Part shown: in pieces, positions 18,639 through 28,677 of the stretch
How the letters are laid out: each line of letters begins with the position of its first letter
Position numbering within the stretch: position 1 is the stretch's first letter
DNA from: an uncultured Lachnospiraceae bacterium
Lineage (GTDB): Bacteria > Bacillota > Clostridia > Lachnospirales > Lachnospiraceae
Assembly (NCBI GenBank): GCA_910578175.1
Contig: CAJTPF010000007.1
Coordinates: forward strand, 28,321-92,320
Direction: 5' to 3'
Length of the DNA stretch: 64,000 nucleotides
The notes under the pieces: model-generated
Told to the model about the DNA's origin: nothing
Seen by the model: the letters and a program-made list of their open reading frames with translations, nothing else
Database searches by the model: none
Program-made: the position numbers and the translations under genes

Positions 18639-20390
18639 ATGTCTCAAAATGATAACGAAATCAGCGATTTATTTTTTCAGAACGTACCTGAACGGGAATC
18701 CCGGAAGAGTTCTGCCGAAAACGTGTCTCCAACGCAATCACCGGCGCCGGATTTCCCTGATACCCCTGTGGAACATCAATATAAAAATACTAAGATTAGA
18801 AAAAAACATTCCGGATTTGTACCGGCAGCAGCGATCATTTTTTTATTGGCGGTAACCTTTGCCGGAGTCTGGTATGTCCTGAGCCACGGTAAAAATTCTA
18901 ATACCGCCTCGGTCAATACGGAATCCCTGGAAGCATTGTTTGATTTTTCCAGCCCTGTCAATGAAGCCATGGGATTAAAAGAAATATCCGAATTACTCAC
19001 CGCCGGCTCTGCAAAACTGGAGGCCTCCGTTACGGTATCTTCCATGGCGGACATACCCGAAGCCTCGGGAATAGGAGTCCGTTATCAGCTTTTGAAAGAT
19101 ATGGATAAAAAAAAGGCTTCCGCCGATGTTTCATTATCCTACAGAAAAGCCGCAGTTCTTTCTGCAGCTCTGTATGCAGACGAACACGATATCTGTCTGA
19201 AAATTCCGACCCTGTCCTCTGGTGTGTTTACCATCGGCTCGTCGGATATCGGAAAACAGATCAAAAAATCTCCTTTATTCACTGAAGCCAGGAAGGATTT
19301 GGAAGATGACAACGCCATGGAATATCTGGAACCTTACTTTAATATACTGGATACCTTTGATATTGCTACTCTGTTTGAACAGACAGATACCGGCAATGAT
19401 TCCGGTCTGTTATCAGTGGTGCTGAACAAAATGGCTTCCGTTTACCCAACAGATTTTGAAAAGATCAAATCCGGTATCACATATGAAGAAGCCGATGCAG
19501 ATGCCAGCGGAAACAAGGGAACAAAAGTAACCGTTTCGGAAGAAGGCATTGAATTGTTTATCAGCGATCTGCTGACACTGGCTTTGGATGACAAAGACTG
19601 TCAGGACTTTTTAAAAGGCTATTTCCAGACTTATTATCCTTTCTTCATTGTCAGACAGATAGAAGAGCAGTCATTTGATGATTTTATGGAACAGATATTT
19701 TCCCGGCTCCGCATCGGTTTAACCTCAGCAGGAGATTCTTTTGCAGAATATTTCAATCAGGATGTCAGCTTTACCATATATAAAAATACAAAGGGACAGC
19801 TTGTCAGCCTGACCTCTGAAAATTCCATCGAAACAGACGGTGAAACTTTGGATATCAATCTGTATATCACCAGCGGTTCCACCGCAAATCCTGCGGATTC
19901 CATGCATTTCCGGCTGGAATGTTCAGACGGGGATGATACCCTGGGTCTGGAACTGGTAAACTCCTGCAGTCAGGATTCCGAAATAATTAAGCACAACCGG
20001 TCTATGATCATTTCATTCAATGATGAATCTTTTGTGCTGAACCATAACAGGACCTATAATACCGCAACCGGAAGATATGAAGGTATTATTAAAATATCCG
20101 AAGGTCCTGTTATATTAAAATTGAACGGAACTTTAAATAAGGCTGAAAAAGCCGGGGAATATTCTTTTTCACTGGACCGTCTCGATATCATATCCGAAAA
20201 TGAAACCCTGTTTTCCGCTTCAGGCGAAATCAACATTTCAAAATTAGAGGAAGAGATAACCAGACCGTCCGGAACAGAATACAGAATTTTTGAAATGCCG
20301 GTGGATGATTTATCCTCTATCATGGAAAATATTTCCCACAGCATTGACTCTTTTGAAAATTCATTGTCCGATTACGGTTTTGGTAAATAA
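18639..20390 (+). CDS. Unrecognised membrane-anchored protein of the ABC-2 operon
   Basis: 583 residues. About 65 charged cytosolic residues (ending TKIRKKHSG), one transmembrane helix (FVPAAAIIFLLAVTFAGVWY) near 67-88, then about 490 extracytoplasmic residues of mostly beta-rich, Asp/Ser-rich sequence without cysteines of note. It resembles large substrate-like or lipoprotein-like domains found in Lachnospiraceae, but I cannot name a family. Since it sits 18 bases after an ATPase and 23 before a permease, it is likely a component or cargo-interacting part of the exporter. Start has AAAGGA. Confidence 0.8.
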   Translation: MSQNDNEISDLFFQNVPERESRKSSAENVSPTQSPAPDFPDTPVEHQYKNTKIRKKHSGFVPAAAIIFLLAVTFAGVWYVLSHGKNSNTASVNTESLEALFDFSSPVNEAMGLKEISELLTAGSAKLEASVTVSSMADIPEASGIGVRYQLLKDMDKKKASADVSLSYRKAAVLSAALYADEHDICLKIPTLSSGVFTIGSSDIGKQIKKSPLFTEARKDLEDDNAMEYLEPYFNILDTFDIATLFEQTDTGNDSGLLSVVLNKMASVYPTDFEKIKSGITYEEADADASGNKGTKVTVSEEGIELFISDLLTLALDDKDCQDFLKGYFQTYYPFFIVRQIEEQSFDDFMEQIFSRLRIGLTSAGDSFAEYFNQDVSFTIYKNTKGQLVSLTSENSIETDGETLDINLYITSGSTANPADSMHFRLECSDGDDTLGLELVNSCSQDSEIIKHNRSMIISFNDESFVLNHNRTYNTATGRYEGIIKISEGPVILKLNGTLNKAEKAGEYSFSLDRLDIISENETLFSASGEINISKLEEEITRPSGTEYRIFEMPVDDLSSIMENISHSIDSFENSLSDYGFGK

Positions 20391-20413
20391 ATAATCAGAA
20401 AGAATAAACAGAA

Positions 20414-21634
20414 ATGAAACAATTAATTCTTTTTTATAAACTTGAATGTAAACGAATCCTTAAATCATTACCCCATATTTTAGCCGGAGCAATTGCACTA
20501 TCCCTTGTGGCAGGTGCAATTGCTTTTTGTGCAGGAAAAATGATCTATATCAATAAAAATGATATGGATATCAGCATCGCTTATTCGCTGGAAGACGAAA
20601 ACAGGATGACCAAAATGATCGTCGGGATGCTCACCGGTTCCGACAGTATTTCCTCCGTCTGTAATTTTATTCAGACTTCTGAAAAAGAAAGCACCGAACT
20701 GCTGGAACATGATCAGATCTTGGCCTCCATCACCATTCCTTCAGGTTTTATGAACAGTCTGATGTCCGGTAAAAATTATTCCATACAGATCAGTCTACCA
20801 AAGAAGCTTTCAATATACTCCATAATACTTGTGGAACTTACCAAAGCGGTAGAAAATATTTTGGATTCTGCCCAGGCAGGAGTTTATACCCTGTACGACT
20901 TTTACAAAGAACAGGACGTTTTAGAGTATGAAAAAGAAGCCAATCTGGCTTTAAACAGTATTTACCTGACCAAAGCCCTGGACCGCTCTTCCACATTCCA
21001 GACCCATACGGTTTCAGCTACAGGGGCCGTTCCGGTGAGGGAATATTATATCTGTGCCGGCGTGGTATTGCTGCTGTTGATGCTTGGAACCACCTTTATA
21101 CATACCCTGCAGTCTAACAGCCGGATCATGAATCTGAAACTTTATCAGGCAGGTATCGGAAGCCGGCACATAGCATTTGGCAAAATCCTGTCCGTTTCCC
21201 TGGCACTTTTTATTTTATTATCCGGTTCTGTTCTGGTGATCGTTCTTTTAAGCGCCTTAAATATTCTTTCCGTAACGACAGGTCTGCCCGCTGCAATATT
21301 AAATACCGTCGCTGTCTGTCTCTGCGCTGCCGGCGTCATTGTATTTATCATTTCCCTCACTACCGGAAGAACCGGAGGAATCTTATTATTATTTATTTCG
21401 TCTGCGGTAATGTGTTTTATATCCGGTTGTTTTGTACCGGAGCTGTTTCTGCCGGATGTTTTAAAAGAACTATCAAACTATCTGCCTTCCACCCATATGC
21501 TGCGGCTAATGACAGATATGATACAGAATCGGATTTCACCCTCCCATCTGCTCCCGGCACTTTGTTCCGGAATATGCTTATACCTTTTTACAACGCTAAA
21601 TCTTTATGTTCGGAAAGGAGCGAAACTCAAATGA
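20414..21634 (+). CDS. ABC-2 type permease
   Basis: 406 residues with an N-terminal membrane helix (residues about 20-42), a large outside loop to about 215, then five to six helices (YYICAGVVLLLLMLGTTFIH and following), the layout of ABC-2 / YhgE-like exporters. The stop overlaps the next gene's start as ATGA, so the two permeases are translationally coupled. The ribosome site is weak. Substrate unknown. Confidence 0.85.
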   Translation: MKQLILFYKLECKRILKSLPHILAGAIALSLVAGAIAFCAGKMIYINKNDMDISIAYSLEDENRMTKMIVGMLTGSDSISSVCNFIQTSEKESTELLEHDQILASITIPSGFMNSLMSGKNYSIQISLPKKLSIYSIILVELTKAVENILDSAQAGVYTLYDFYKEQDVLEYEKEANLALNSIYLTKALDRSSTFQTHTVSATGAVPVREYYICAGVVLLLLMLGTTFIHTLQSNSRIMNLKLYQAGIGSRHIAFGKILSVSLALFILLSGSVLVIVLLSALNILSVTTGLPAAILNTVAVCLCAAGVIVFIISLTTGRTGGILLLFISSAVMCFISGCFVPELFLPDVLKELSNYLPSTHMLRLMTDMIQNRISPSHLLPALCSGICLYLFTTLNLYVRKGAKLK

Positions 21635-22704
21635 ATAAAAATACTTATAACCGGTTTTGTATCTGCCTCCGCCTCTTCATCAAACGCCTGCTGAATAAGG
21701 TATCTTTTATTCTCATTCTGTGCCTGTTGCCGGTTTTCTCCTTAGGATTAAAATATCTGTTAAAAGATGCCTCCATCACCATCCGTGCGGGATTATACAA
21801 CGAAGATACCGGTTCCTCTGCAGAACATATCATTCAACGGCTCAGCAAAAACCCGGAAGGAATCACATTCCGGGAATTCAGCTCAAAAGATGAAATGCTG
21901 GATTCCATCCGAACCAGAAAATATGAGTGCGGTTTCGTTTTTTCCGAAGATTTTTCCCGACGTCTTTCAGAAGGCAATACAGCCGAAACCGTAGAACTGT
22001 ATGTTTCACCGGGAACCGCTGCCGGTTCCATTGCAGCAGAATATGTATACTCCGAAATATTTACGCTGTATGCGTTCGAAGAATTCATGGATTTTATCGG
22101 CAGCAGAACCTATCTTTCATTTTCTCCCAGGGAATTTTCCTCTCTCCGTGAAAGACTTCAGCCGGTTTATACCGAATACCTAAACAGCGATGAAACTTTT
22201 TCCTTTGAATATAAAACTCCCACAGGAACCGTCAAAGATACCTCCGTTATGCTGCCGGATTATATTCTGGGTTCCGCTTCCGGAATAGCCGCCCTATTTA
22301 TCATGCTGGGCGCTTTTGCAGGAACCGTTCATTTATACCGGGACAGCAGGAAAGGAATCTTCTATTCATTGCCTTCCAAAACGCGAACGCTCTGTAAACT
22401 GGCGGATATATTCTCCGGCGCTTTTCTCACTGCGCTGAGCGCAATGATTACCATAACCATCTGTAACGGAACAGAAAACCTTCCGGAGACAATGTTTCAT
22501 CTTACGGTTTATACGGTAATATGTACGGTGTACTGCTATCTGCTTTATAAACTGCTGCCCAATGTCCGAATATTTTCGGCAGTAATGCCAATATTAATTA
22601 TGGGAAGTATCATATTCTGTCCGGTATTGATAGACTTTAGCGTCATATTACCGGCTGTGAAATATTTGAAGTGGGGATTCCTGCCAACGTATTTCTTTGG
22701 ATGA
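21631..22704 (+). CDS. Second ABC-2 type permease
   Basis: 357 residues from ATG 21631, chosen because GGAAAGGAG precedes it and it overlaps the previous stop by ATGA; the longer upstream frame merely reads through the previous gene. It has the same plan as its neighbour: one N-terminal helix (VSFILILCLLPVFSLGL), an outside domain to about 205, then helices. It is shorter at the C-terminus (five helices or so). It likely forms a heterodimer with the first permease. Confidence 0.85.
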   Translation: MNKNTYNRFCICLRLFIKRLLNKVSFILILCLLPVFSLGLKYLLKDASITIRAGLYNEDTGSSAEHIIQRLSKNPEGITFREFSSKDEMLDSIRTRKYECGFVFSEDFSRRLSEGNTAETVELYVSPGTAAGSIAAEYVYSEIFTLYAFEEFMDFIGSRTYLSFSPREFSSLRERLQPVYTEYLNSDETFSFEYKTPTGTVKDTSVMLPDYILGSASGIAALFIMLGAFAGTVHLYRDSRKGIFYSLPSKTRTLCKLADIFSGAFLTALSAMITITICNGTENLPETMFHLTVYTVICTVYCYLLYKLLPNVRIFSAVMPILIMGSIIFCPVLIDFSVILPAVKYLKWGFLPTYFFG

Positions 22705-22708
22705 AACA

Positions 22709-22737
22709 TTGACAGACGATCATTTATCCTGTACAAT
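22709..22737 (+). promoter_or_regulatory. Promoter of the HAD phosphatase gene
   Basis: Consensus TTGACA, 17-base spacer, TACAAT, 40 bases before the start at 22778. Confidence 0.75.
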
Positions 22738-22777
22738 CCATATTAAATTTTTCAAAAAATAAAGAAGGAATAAAACA

Positions 22778-23587
22778 ATGTCATATAAATTAATCGCTTT
22801 AGATATAGACGGTACTCTTACTAACTCACAAAAGATCATTACCCAGCCAACCAAAGAGGCTCTTCTGGATATCCAGAAACAGGGATTTAAGGTGGTTCTG
22901 GCTTCCGGAAGACCCACGCCCGGTATGGCCGGTCTGGCAGACGATTTATGCCTGGATCAATACGGAAGCTATGTTCTTTCCTATAACGGTGCAAAAATCA
23001 CCGACTGGCGTTCCAAAGAAGTTGTATTTCAGAAAACGCTGCCGCTCAGCGTGATTCCTGATCTATATAAATATGCGTTGGAAGGGGGCGCAGGTATTAT
23101 TTCCTATGAGAACGACAATGTGGTTGCCGGTACGCCCATTGACGACTATATGATGATAGAATCCAGGATCAATAAACTGGATATTAAATATGTGGAGAAT
23201 TTCCCGGAATATATGAATTTTCCCACAAACAAATGCCTGATGACCGGTGAACATACGGTTTTAAGGAAAGTGGAAGAACGACTAAAGAAAAAATTCAAAT
23301 CTCTTCTAAGCATATATTTTTCGGAACCCTATTTTCTGGAAATCATGCCGCAGAATGTGGACAAAGCCCAGTCCCTGCTTACTCTGTTAAATACCATCGG
23401 GCTGACCAGCGAGGAAATGATATGCTGCGGGGATGGATTTAACGATATTTCCATGATAGAAATCGCCGGACTGGGAGTTGCCATGGAAAACGCCCAGGAA
23501 GTCGTAAAAACCGCCGCAGACTATATTACCCGCTCCAATGACGAGGACGGAATCTTACATGTCATTCAGAAATTTATAATGGAATAG
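22778..23587 (+). CDS. Cof-type HAD-IIB sugar-phosphate phosphatase
   Basis: 269 residues with motif I ALDIDGTLTNS (nucleophile Asp near residue 9), motif II in VLASGRP, and motif IV CCGDGFNDISMIE; the cap domain of type IIB lies between. The family removes phosphate from small metabolites, often sugar phosphates or flavin mononucleotide. It has its own promoter and overlaps the end of the convergent TPR-like gene by 14 bases. The exact substrate is not predictable. Confidence 0.9.
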   Translation: MSYKLIALDIDGTLTNSQKIITQPTKEALLDIQKQGFKVVLASGRPTPGMAGLADDLCLDQYGSYVLSYNGAKITDWRSKEVVFQKTLPLSVIPDLYKYALEGGAGIISYENDNVVAGTPIDDYMMIESRINKLDIKYVENFPEYMNFPTNKCLMTGEHTVLRKVEERLKKKFKSLLSIYFSEPYFLEIMPQNVDKAQSLLTLLNTIGLTSEEMICCGDGFNDISMIEIAGLGVAMENAQEVVKTAADYITRSNDEDGILHVIQKFIME

Positions 23588-24473
23588 TCCTGCGGTCCGG
23601 CATTTCCTTATAGTCTGCATAGAGTTTATCCTTCCGCCACTGACTGTCGCAGACCTCCTCCGCCTGTTTCAGCCAGTACCGGGACTGTTCCTCGTCTCCC
23701 AATGCAAAGTAAAGCCAGGCGGCCAGTTCCCGTCTCATAAGCTGCATTTCCATATTCTCCGGAAATACATAGTGATTCAGCCACTGTAGCGCCTGGGAAT
23801 AATTCCCCTTCAGATATTGATATTTTACATGGGTCAGACAGATGAAAGCGCCCATATTATCCTTCCTGTTCTTAAACGTTTCCAGATAAGGTCTGGCCTC
23901 AAAGAGGTATTCTTCCGTTTTTTTCATGTCTCCCGCTTCCATAAAAATTTCCAGCGCGGTAAGATAAAATAAAGTTTTCTTATATTTTACCGGGAACGTT
24001 TCCAGACTTATATGAAATTCTGTACAATTATGTATTTGCTCCACTATATGAACTGCCCTGTCCATTTCCCCTGTTTCCGCATACACTTCTGCCAGCAGCT
24101 CAAGGCCTTCCCAGTCCTCGGCAAATACTTCCATCCTGTCGCTTTCCAATATACTCCTGTCCGCTCTGCCGATGGAATGTTTACTGTTATACCGGTATAT
24201 CAGATAATCTTCCAGTTCCCGGGTAACTTCCTCCGTCTTACCTTCGGTACGTATCCTCTCCCGGATCGCTTCCATCCGGCTGCCCCTGCTTTTGCCTGCG
24301 GTCCTCTGCCGGAGCACAAATAAGCCCATCCCCAGCGGCAGGGAGATAAAAAACCACTTCTTTCCGCCGGAAGCCGTTTCCAGCACGGATTCAAAAAAAA
24401 CAGTAAACAAAACTGCAAACAAAACATTTATAAAAACCATCCATCCCGGACTCACTGTTTTTTTATTCTTCAT
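23574..24473 (-). CDS. Membrane-anchored TPR-like protein
   Basis: 299 residues from ATG 24473 (AAAGGA 9 bases upstream; a GTG six codons earlier would place the site inside the gene). Two hydrophobic segments near residues 8-30 and 38-53 are followed by a cytosolic helical region with tetratricopeptide-like spacing (LAEVYAETGEMDRAVHIVEQ ... ALQWLNHYV ... WLYFALGDEEQSRYWLKQAE). Probably a scaffold; partners unknown. It lies downstream of the hydrogenase operon but beyond a terminator. Confidence 0.75.
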   Translation of the reverse strand: MKNKKTVSPGWMVFINVLFAVLFTVFFESVLETASGGKKWFFISLPLGMGLFVLRQRTAGKSRGSRMEAIRERIRTEGKTEEVTRELEDYLIYRYNSKHSIGRADRSILESDRMEVFAEDWEGLELLAEVYAETGEMDRAVHIVEQIHNCTEFHISLETFPVKYKKTLFYLTALEIFMEAGDMKKTEEYLFEARPYLETFKNRKDNMGAFICLTHVKYQYLKGNYSQALQWLNHYVFPENMEMQLMRRELAAWLYFALGDEEQSRYWLKQAEEVCDSQWRKDKLYADYKEMPDRRTIPL

Positions 24474-24518
24474 ATAGGATTTTCCTTTCACGGTTGAAAC
24501 TCTGTTTACTTTTCATCA

Positions 24519-24557
24519 TAAAATCTGCCGGAAACCTCCTATTATTTCCGGCAGATT
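24519..24557 (-). terminator. Terminator of the hydrogenase operon
   Basis: AATCTGCCGGAAA and TTTCCGGCAGATT pair perfectly over 13 bases, followed by TTTTAT on the minus strand. Confidence 0.75.
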
Positions 24558-24583
24558 TTATGCTCTGTAGCTTAATCATTCAT

Positions 24584-26287
24584 CTATTTGCTGTCATGGG
24601 TATAGTCTACATGCAGCAATTCATGGCTCCGGTCTTTCAGCATACCCTGATACAGGTTAGCCACCACCGGATTCTCTTCGCAGCGTTTAATGCTTGCTTC
24701 CTTATCCACATTATACATACCCTTTGCACGGTTCGCTTTGTCCGCTTTGTGGCTGAACGGCTGGCCTGCGCCGGCGATACATCCGTTCGGGCATGCCATG
24801 ACTTCCACAAAATCAAAATGTTCTTCTCCGCTTTCTATCTTCTCCAGCAGTTGTTCCACATTTCCGAGGCCGCTGACTACGGCGATTCTGGCCACACCGT
24901 CACCCATAGGGATTTCTGCTGCTTTGATGCCGTTTAATCCCCGGATCCCGGAATACTCAATCTCCTTTAATTCAGCATTGGTCTTTTTCACCGACAGTTT
25001 CCGCAGCGCCGCTTCCGTTACGCCTCCGGTAACTCCAAAGATGGCGCCTGCTCCCGATGAAATGGAGAATGGCATATCCGGTGCGCTTGGCTCGATTTCA
25101 TTAAACTGGATTCCCAGTTCCTTGATCATATGGGCTACTTCTTTGGTGGTGATCACCGCATCCACATCTTTTATCCCGTTGCGTACGAATTCCTCTCTTG
25201 CCGCCTCATATTTCTTTGCCGTACAAGGCATGATGGCTACCGAATAGGTTTCCATATCCGCCTCTTTATCCGCCGGCTTATAATATTCCTTTAACACGGC
25301 TCCAAACATCTGCATTGGAGACTTGGAGGTAGAGATATACGGCAGCAGTTCCGGATGTTTTGTCTCTGCAAACCGGATCCATGCCGGACAGCAGGAAGTA
25401 AACAACGGATATTTGCTTTCTCCCCTGCTCAGTTTTTCTTCCAGCTCTGCGGTTTCCTCCATAATGGTCAGATCTGCACCCACGCAGGTATCGTACACGT
25501 TGTCCACTCCCAGCATACGGATTGCGGTAAATATTTTTCCAATGGAATTGGCGCCCGGCTCCAGGCCGAATTCCTCCCCCAATGCAACTCGCACCGCCGG
25601 AGCAACCTGCACCACAACACGCTTCTTCGGGTCGTAGATGGCTTTCCAGACTTCTTTTTTATTACTCTTAACGGTTATGGCTCCGGTCGGACAGACTGCC
25701 GCACACTGTCCGCAGTTTACACAGTCCGTATCCGCCAGCTTCCGGTCAAAGGCTGGGCTTACCACCATGTCGGCTCCTCTGTGGGCAAAATCAATAGCTC
25801 CGACTTTCTGTACTTCATTGCACATTCTGACGCAGTCTCCGCAGAGAATACACTTGGAAGGATCCCGGACAACGGACAGGGACGAGTCGTCGATCGGGAT
25901 TTCCGTCTTTGTATTCGGAAAACGGATTTCCGTCAGTCCGAATCTTCCTGCCAATAACTGCAGACGGCATTTTCCGTTTTTCTCGCAAACGGTACAGTCC
26001 CGGCAGTGTGCCGCCAGCAGAAGTTCCAGTATCATCTTTCGGTGCTGGTGAAGTTTCGGTGTATTGGTCCTGATCACCATTTTATCTTTCGGCGGTGTGG
26101 AACAGGAGGCGAGTATCCCTCCCCGCTCGTCTTCCACCACGCACATTCTGCATGCTCCGTAAATGGATAGATCTGAATAATAACAGAATGTAGGTACATG
26201 AATTCCTATTTTCTGAATGACCTGCAGAATATTTTTTTCATTTTCAAATTCTGCACGTATTCCGTCTATGATCATATATTTTGACAT
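24584..26287 (-). CDS. hydA: [FeFe] hydrogenase catalytic subunit
   Basis: 567 residues. N-terminal [2Fe-2S] domain (CYYSDLSIYGACRMC), a His-Cys3 [4Fe-4S] site (HCRDCTVCEKNGKC), two [4Fe-4S] ferredoxin motifs (CILCGDCVRMC, CVNCGQCAAVCP) and the H-cluster domain with L1 TSCCPAW near 298, L2 MPCTAKKYE near 350 and L3 MACPNGC near 498. L1 has Ala where many enzymes have Gly; the proton-channel Cys is present. With HydB and HydC it forms the trimeric NADH-linked enzyme, using ferredoxin and NADH together to make H2 (electron confurcation) or the reverse. Cytosolic. Maturases HydEFG are not in this window. Confidence 0.95.
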   Translation of the reverse strand: MSKYMIIDGIRAEFENEKNILQVIQKIGIHVPTFCYYSDLSIYGACRMCVVEDERGGILASCSTPPKDKMVIRTNTPKLHQHRKMILELLLAAHCRDCTVCEKNGKCRLQLLAGRFGLTEIRFPNTKTEIPIDDSSLSVVRDPSKCILCGDCVRMCNEVQKVGAIDFAHRGADMVVSPAFDRKLADTDCVNCGQCAAVCPTGAITVKSNKKEVWKAIYDPKKRVVVQVAPAVRVALGEEFGLEPGANSIGKIFTAIRMLGVDNVYDTCVGADLTIMEETAELEEKLSRGESKYPLFTSCCPAWIRFAETKHPELLPYISTSKSPMQMFGAVLKEYYKPADKEADMETYSVAIMPCTAKKYEAAREEFVRNGIKDVDAVITTKEVAHMIKELGIQFNEIEPSAPDMPFSISSGAGAIFGVTGGVTEAALRKLSVKKTNAELKEIEYSGIRGLNGIKAAEIPMGDGVARIAVVSGLGNVEQLLEKIESGEEHFDFVEVMACPNGCIAGAGQPFSHKADKANRAKGMYNVDKEASIKRCEENPVVANLYQGMLKDRSHELLHVDYTHDSK

Positions 26288-26306
26288 ACGTTATGTTCCT
26301 CCTCTT

Positions 26307-28196
26307 CTATTCGTATGCGATAGCATCAAACTTACAATTGCTCTGACAGACGCCGCACTTGATACATTTCGACGTATCAATGAAATGAGGCTCTTTTACC
26401 GTTCCCGTTATCGCACCCACCGGACAGTTTCTTGCACACAGGGTACATCCCTTACACTTGTCCGCATCTATTTTAAGAGAAACCAACGCTTTGCACTGTC
26501 CTGCCGGACATTTTTTATCCACCACATGAGCAATATATTCATCCCTGAAATATTTCAGCGTGCTGACCACCGGAGATGCCGCAGTCTTTCCCAGGCCGCA
26601 GAGAGCCGTTGCGGAAATGGTATCCGACAATTCCTCCAGCATCTCTATATGCTCCATGGTGCCTCTTCCTTCGGTGATGTCCGTCAAAAGTTCCAGCATA
26701 CGCTTGGTGCCTTCCCGGCACGGAACGCATTTGCCGCAGGATTCTTTCTGGGTAAAGTTCATAAAGAATCTGGCAACCTCCACCATACAACTCTTGTCAT
26801 TCATAACTACCAGTCCGCCGGAACCGATCATGGCGCCTACCTTTTTCAGCGAATCAAAGTCTAACTTCATATCCAGATGATCCTCAGTAGCACTGATACA
26901 GAGACAGCCTCCGGAAGGACCGCCTATCTGGACCGCTTTAAACGCTCCTCCTTTTACACCGCCGCCGATATCAAAGATAACCTGACGCAGCGTGGTACCC
27001 ATTGGTACCTCAATCAGTCCCGTATTATTTACATTTCCGGTAAGGGCAAATGCTTTGGTTCCGTGATTATTTTCCGGTCCGTACTGCTTATACCAGTCCG
27101 CCCCATTGAGAATGATAGGCGGAACATTGCAGAAAGTTTCCACGTTATTCAGTACCGTCGGTTTATCAAACAGACCGTGTTCCACGGTTCTCGGAGGTTT
27201 TACCCTGGGCATGCCCCTGTTACCCTCAATGGATGCAGTCAGTGCACTGCCTTCTCCGCAGACAAATGCTCCCGCTCCCTGACTGATATGCAGTTCAAAA
27301 TCAAAACCGGAATTTAAAATATTTTTTCCCAGCAGTCCTTTTTCTTTTGCTTTACCAATGGCTTTGGATAACCGTTCCACCGCCAAAGGATATTCCGCTC
27401 TTACATAGATATATCCCGTATGCGCCTGAGTGGCAATACCCGCGATCAGCATTCCTTCTATTACCCTGTGAGGTTCTCCTTCCATCATGGAACGGTCCAT
27501 AAATGCTCCCGGGTCACCTTCGTCACCGTTGCAGACCACATATTTTTCAGGTTCCGCCTGACGCAGTACCTGTCCCCATTTCCTTCCGGTAGGGAATCCG
27601 CCGCCGCCTCTTCCCCGGAGGGAACTTTCGGAAATCTCGTCTACGATCTCCTCCGGCGTCATCTCAAATAACGCTTTGGCAACCGCCTCATATCCCCCAA
27701 GGGCTATGTATTCTTTGATGGATTCCGCATTGATCTGGCCGCAGTGTTCCAGTGCGATTCTGGTCTGCTGCTTGTAAAACGGAATCTCCTGCTGCTTTAC
27801 ATAGGGATTGCCGTCTTGATCCTTATACACCATCCGTTCTACCACTTCGTTGGCTATAATGGATTTCTCTATGATCTCCTCGCAATCCTCAATCTTCACC
27901 TTGGTATAGAGCCAGCCCACAGGGTCGATCTTCAACAGGGGTCCCATTTCACAGAAACCGTGACAGCCGCTCTTTTTGATGCCGACGCTTTCGTCATGGG
28001 GCTCTTTTTCCAGAACCACCGAACATTTCAGTCCCTTTTCCTCCATCAGTTCTTTCATTCTGTCATAAATCTTTAATGAACCTCCTGCCACACAGCCGGT
28101 TCCCGCACATATCAGTATCTGTTTTTTCTGACTGTCCAGCGATTGTTTATATTCTTTTCTCCTTTGGCTTAATTCTTCCCGGGTGTTAATCCTCAT
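26307..28196 (-). CDS. hydB: NADH-binding subunit of the [FeFe] hydrogenase (NuoF-like)
   Basis: 629 residues: thioredoxin-like [2Fe-2S] domain (CAGTGC ... GCHGFCEMGP), a NuoF core with the NADH/FMN motifs RGRGGGGFPTGRKW and CNGDEGDPGAFMDRS, the [4Fe-4S] site ESCGKCVPCREGT, and two C-terminal ferredoxin clusters (CKGCTLCARNCP, CIKCGVCQSNC). It oxidises NADH and is the site of flavin-based electron splitting in the complex. It overlaps hydC by 11 bases and precedes hydA by 19. Start has AAGGAGG. Confidence 0.94.
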   Translation of the reverse strand: MRINTREELSQRRKEYKQSLDSQKKQILICAGTGCVAGGSLKIYDRMKELMEEKGLKCSVVLEKEPHDESVGIKKSGCHGFCEMGPLLKIDPVGWLYTKVKIEDCEEIIEKSIIANEVVERMVYKDQDGNPYVKQQEIPFYKQQTRIALEHCGQINAESIKEYIALGGYEAVAKALFEMTPEEIVDEISESSLRGRGGGGFPTGRKWGQVLRQAEPEKYVVCNGDEGDPGAFMDRSMMEGEPHRVIEGMLIAGIATQAHTGYIYVRAEYPLAVERLSKAIGKAKEKGLLGKNILNSGFDFELHISQGAGAFVCGEGSALTASIEGNRGMPRVKPPRTVEHGLFDKPTVLNNVETFCNVPPIILNGADWYKQYGPENNHGTKAFALTGNVNNTGLIEVPMGTTLRQVIFDIGGGVKGGAFKAVQIGGPSGGCLCISATEDHLDMKLDFDSLKKVGAMIGSGGLVVMNDKSCMVEVARFFMNFTQKESCGKCVPCREGTKRMLELLTDITEGRGTMEHIEMLEELSDTISATALCGLGKTAASPVVSTLKYFRDEYIAHVVDKKCPAGQCKALVSLKIDADKCKGCTLCARNCPVGAITGTVKEPHFIDTSKCIKCGVCQSNCKFDAIAYE

Positions 28197-28677
28197 CCGA
28201 TGATACCTCCTTCTTGAGTTCCTCTATCAGTTCTCTCGCTTTTTCCGGCGTCATTGCCGGATGTACCACATCATTGACCGTACAGACCGGAGCCAGTCCG
28301 CAGGCACCGAGGCAGGATACCGTTTCTACGGTAAACAACATATCCGGCGTGGTGGGTTTTGCTTCCGTAACACCCAGCGTATTTCTGAATTCTTCCAGAA
28401 TCGGTATGGATTTTCTGACATGGCATGCCGTTCCGTCACAAACCTTGATCATATACTTTCCCTTTGGTTCCAGTGAAAAATTCTCATAAAACGTGGCCAC
28501 GCCATAGATCTTGGCTTCACTGATCTTTAATTCTTTCGCTATATGACAAAGGACCTCTTCCGGAAGATAATGATATATCTTCTGTACCTCCTGCATGATG
28601 GCAATTACCTGGGAAGCCTGGTATTCATGGGCATCCAGTACTGCATCAATGGTTTCTATTTCGCTTTGTTTCAGCAT
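28186..28677 (-). CDS. hydC: NuoE-like [2Fe-2S] subunit of the hydrogenase
   Basis: 163 residues from ATG 28677 with GGAAGGAG 8 bases upstream; an upstream extension has no site. The cluster cysteines are in CDGTACHVR and SCLGACGLAP, the typical NuoE spacing. It carries electrons between HydB and HydA. First gene of hydCBA. The 240-base gap upstream is shared with the divergent MATE gene; I looked for a Rex-type operator there and found none that fits. Confidence 0.93.
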   Translation of the reverse strand: MLKQSEIETIDAVLDAHEYQASQVIAIMQEVQKIYHYLPEEVLCHIAKELKISEAKIYGVATFYENFSLEPKGKYMIKVCDGTACHVRKSIPILEEFRNTLGVTEAKPTTPDMLFTVETVSCLGACGLAPVCTVNDVVHPAMTPEKARELIEELKKEVSSDED

